From Mycoemilia scoparia (Eukaryota; Kickxellomycota; Kickxellomycetes; Kickxellales; Kickxellaceae): 10,173 nt of DNA. A model generated the notes under the pieces. That model was not told the origin of the DNA, searched no databases, and worked only from the letters and a program-made list of their open reading frames with translations. How positions within the stretch are numbered: position 1 is the stretch's first letter; the number at the start of each line of letters is the position of its first letter. Location of the stretch: contig JANBPU010000463.1 in NCBI GenBank assembly GCA_027575805.1, positions 1-10,173 of the forward strand, in the 5' to 3' direction. Below are positions 8,851-10,173 of this stretch, in pieces. A program made the translations under genes and the position numbers.

Positions 8851-9011
8851 CCCATAATTAGGTAAATTATGGAAGCATAATTATCTTACCCTATTTTTCC
8901 CTGTTGATAGTTTCTGCAGATTCTTTTTACAGTTTTATTATTATTTTACTTAATAATAAATCCCAATCTCATAGAACCCCCTTGTTCTTTTTAGACCCTT
9001 AGAATCTCACA
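8851..9011 (+). repeat. Left terminal inverted repeat (161 bp)
   Basis: It matches the reverse complement of 9692-9852 base for base except at 8883, 8916, 8932, 8966 and 8972. Similarity stops abruptly after the shared CTCACA at 9011. Confidence 0.9.
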
Positions 9012-9018
9012 TGGCATA

Positions 9019-9333
9019 CTAGTTATCAGAGACTAGGTAGCCAATTGTAGTATTGAGCTGGTTTGCTATGGTATTAGTAATGATCTTCAGATCAGTATTG
9101 AGAAGTGAAATTGGGCAGTAGTTGGCAAGGTCCTTGGCATGCTTTTTCTTATATAGAAGTACTATGGTCCCCAAGGTGAAGGACTTGGGAACTGCCTCTG
9201 GGTTATCAAGGAAATGATTAGCTATAGTAGTAAGGGCAATCCTGGCTGCTGGGCTAGCTTTGTAAAGTTCAGAGGGGACTCCATCTGGACCTGGCCTGGC
9301 TAGCTCAGGTGGACAGGATTTTATTGAGCACAT
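9019..9333 (-). pseudogene. LINE-type reverse transcriptase fragment
   Basis: The ~104-codon frame carries the N-terminal blocks of non-LTR retrotransposon reverse transcriptases: PGPDGVPSELYK (about residues 14-25), a segment ending LGTIVLLYKKK, then DLANYCPISLLNTDLKI. The catalytic YADD palm motif and all later domains are absent. The frame stops after LVSDN, just where LINEs usually continue with NQ and about eight bases before the left inverted repeat. Upstream there is an in-frame TAA before the ATG, so the 5' side is cut too. In the usual YRPISLLN block the arginine is cysteine, compatible with a CpG-to-TpG change. It is a dead remnant; a full ORF would be roughly ten times longer. Confidence 0.85.
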
Positions 9334-9413
9334 AAACTTTTAAATAAAATAACTAGAAAACATTAAAGAGATGTTAAGAAAGTTAGAATTAGAGAAAAGC
9401 ATAGAGGTTACCC

Positions 9414-9578
9414 ATGGCACAAGGCAGCAGCCTGGCTGAACTGCCTGCCCAGGGGGCCAGATCCCTAGGGATCAGTGTGCTGAAAGAAGTACAAGGATGC
9501 CTGGAAAGAACCCAAGGCACACAGGAGAAGAGGGAGGGCTACAGAGACAGATGGATGAGGCTGAAGCAAAGCCCTTGA
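9414..9578 (+). pseudogene. GC-rich ORF fragment, probably retrotransposon-derived (54 codons)
   Basis: An ATG frame of 54 codons ends in TGA at 9576-9578. It is rich in Q, E, R and K with a helical, coiled-coil-like middle (VLKEVQGCLERTQGTQEKRE) and an RDRWMRLK end. Its base use (9410-9690 is clearly GC-rich) contrasts with the AT-rich surroundings. It lies inside the inverted-repeat element and runs opposite to the reverse-transcriptase fragment. It resembles the charged N-terminal or gag-like parts of fungal retroelements only in composition; the family is not identified. Confidence 0.35.
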
Positions 9579-9691
9579 TATATTGTTGGCTGCTTGGCAA
9601 CTCAGAGCCTCCAACAAAGGGCACTGCCCAATTCAGCCTGCTAGACCAGGGGGGTCCCAGGGAACTGGCATGAAGACAATGGATACAGGAC

Positions 9692-9852
9692 TGTGAGATT
9701 CTAAGGGTCTAAAAAGAACAAGGGGGTTCTGTGAGACTGGGATTTATTATTAAGTAAAATAATAATAAAATTGTAAAAAGAATCTGTAGAAACTATCAAC
9801 AGGGAAAAATAGGGTAAGACAATTATGCTTCCATAATTTACCTAATTATGGG
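9692..9852 (-). repeat. Right terminal inverted repeat (161 bp)
   Basis: Inverted partner of 8851-9011. It starts TGTGAGATTC at 9692 and ends AATTATGGG at 9852, next to the flanking TA. Confidence 0.9.
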
Positions 9853-9856
9853 TATT

Positions 9857-10022
9857 TTTTACATGAAGATTGCATAAAGTATAAAAGAATATTTAAGAAT
9901 TATAATAAAATAATAAAACCTAAAAATTCTGACCCAGAACTGAAAGGAAATAGTAAATACTATTAAACAATTATTCCCATTTTATCCCATTAGACTTATG
10001 GGTGAGATTAATTTCATTGTCA
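9857..10022. other. AT-rich spacer between two repeats
   Basis: This is non-coding, AT-rich DNA between the inverted-repeat element and the structured terminal segment. No gene or repeat is recognised. Confidence 0.5.
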
Positions 10023-10173
10023 TGTAACAGTGATAGACCAGGGTCGTCCGGGACGAGCCTCAACTGTTTTGGAAAAGTTGTTGCTAAAAGACTTTCGTCC
10101 TGAACGGTTAAGAATCGTTCAGAATGGTAAAGGAGGGAAAAGCACAAGGGTGCGTGAATAGCAGAATAAAATA
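10023..10173 (+). mobile_element. Possible start of an LTR, running off the window
   Basis: A sharp change from AT-rich spacer to mixed-composition, structured sequence begins near TGTAACAG (10023). TG-starting LTRs of fungal Ty3/gypsy elements often open with a similar string. An AATAAA at 10165-10170 would suit an LTR polyadenylation signal. The second LTR, primer-binding site and target duplication are outside the window, so this is only a suggestion. A structured non-coding RNA is the alternative. Confidence 0.25.
10040..10122 (+). other. Three consecutive hairpins
   Basis: Hairpin 1 (10040-10060): AGG-g-TCGTC, loop CGG, GACGA-g-CCT, eight pairs with one G/G mismatch. Hairpin 2 (10061-10080): CAACT/AGTTG with a 10-base loop. 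Hairpin 3 (10100-10122): CTGAACG/CGTTCAG with a 9-base loop. GGACGA (10051-10056) could instead pair with TCGTCC (10095-10100), enclosing hairpin 2, so two folds compete. No hammerhead or tRNA consensus was found. Confidence 0.5.

Larger units (their letters stand above)
8851..9852. mobile_element. 1002-base terminal-inverted-repeat element flanked by TA, carrying retrotransposon fragments
   Basis: The left repeat 8851-9011 and right repeat 9692-9852 are 161-base inverted copies of equal length with five differences and no indels. A TA lies directly outside each end (8849-8850, 9853-9854), as expected of Tc1/mariner-type or Stowaway-like insertions, with AA and TT beyond it. The ends begin CCCATAATTAGG, and a subterminal palindrome (CCATAATT/AAATTATGG, 8852-8872) sits at each tip. 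The 680-base interior encodes no transposase. It holds a LINE reverse-transcriptase fragment on the minus strand and a GC-rich ORF fragment on the plus strand. It is therefore non-autonomous, and could be a Pack-MITE-like or foldback element. An alternative is two truncated copies of one retroelement inserted in opposite orientation and sharing the same 3' end. Confidence 0.75.

Noticed and set aside
10090..10130. Hammerhead ribozyme on the minus strand (GGACGAAAG next to a stem)
   Set aside because: The required CUGANGA core is absent; the nearest string CTGAACGA has an extra base and is itself part of the hairpin stem.
1..10173. CRISPR array, bacterial operon, rRNA
   Set aside because: No regularly spaced direct repeats, bacterial ribosome-binding layout or conserved rRNA blocks were found; the window reads as eukaryotic.

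Overview
The window looks like nuclear DNA of a filamentous fungus, most likely an early-diverging one (Mucoromycota, with a Mortierella-like flavour; this placement is inference). The reasons are a fungal-type vacuolar amino acid transporter, AT-rich intergenic DNA, proteins loaded with simple sequence (poly-Q, -N, -P, -D, -S), introns of 200-260 bases, a TATA/AATAAA layout and degraded LINE-type retrotransposon debris.

Layout. Bases 1-357 are AT-rich downstream DNA. Bases 358-5322 (minus strand) carry one large two-exon gene for an 11-helix amino acid/auxin permease family (Aa_trans, AVT-type) transporter of about 1569 residues. It has an ~865-residue disordered N-terminal extension, a sequon-rich lumenal loop and a ~250-residue Q/P-rich loop before helix 6. 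Its single intron (2291-2545) reads in frame only with a GC donor. Bases 5323-5690 are its leader/promoter side and contain no minus-strand ATG at all. Bases 5636-5830 hold a doubtful 64-codon ORF. Bases 6443-7014 (minus strand) carry a small gene that is easy to miss: two exons joined by a GTAAGT...TTTAG intron give a 117-residue serine-rich protein with two D-x-Q-F-G repeats, a TATA box upstream and an AATAAA signal downstream. Its intron contains a 96-base MITE-like insertion flanked by TTA duplications.

Bases 7145-8846 show no convincing gene. Bases 8851-9852 are a 1002-base mobile element with 161-base near-perfect terminal inverted repeats, flanked on both sides by TA. Between the repeats lie a truncated LINE reverse-transcriptase fragment (minus) and a GC-rich ORF fragment (plus), as if a Tc1/mariner-like or foldback element had captured retrotransposon pieces. 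The window ends in a structured segment (three successive hairpins, 10040-10122) that may belong to an LTR starting near 10023.

No functional link between the two host genes is visible. Both are on the minus strand, about 1.1 kb apart, each with its own promoter-like signals. The most unusual items are the composite inverted-repeat element, the small DxQFG protein and the oversized transporter with its GC-AG intron.
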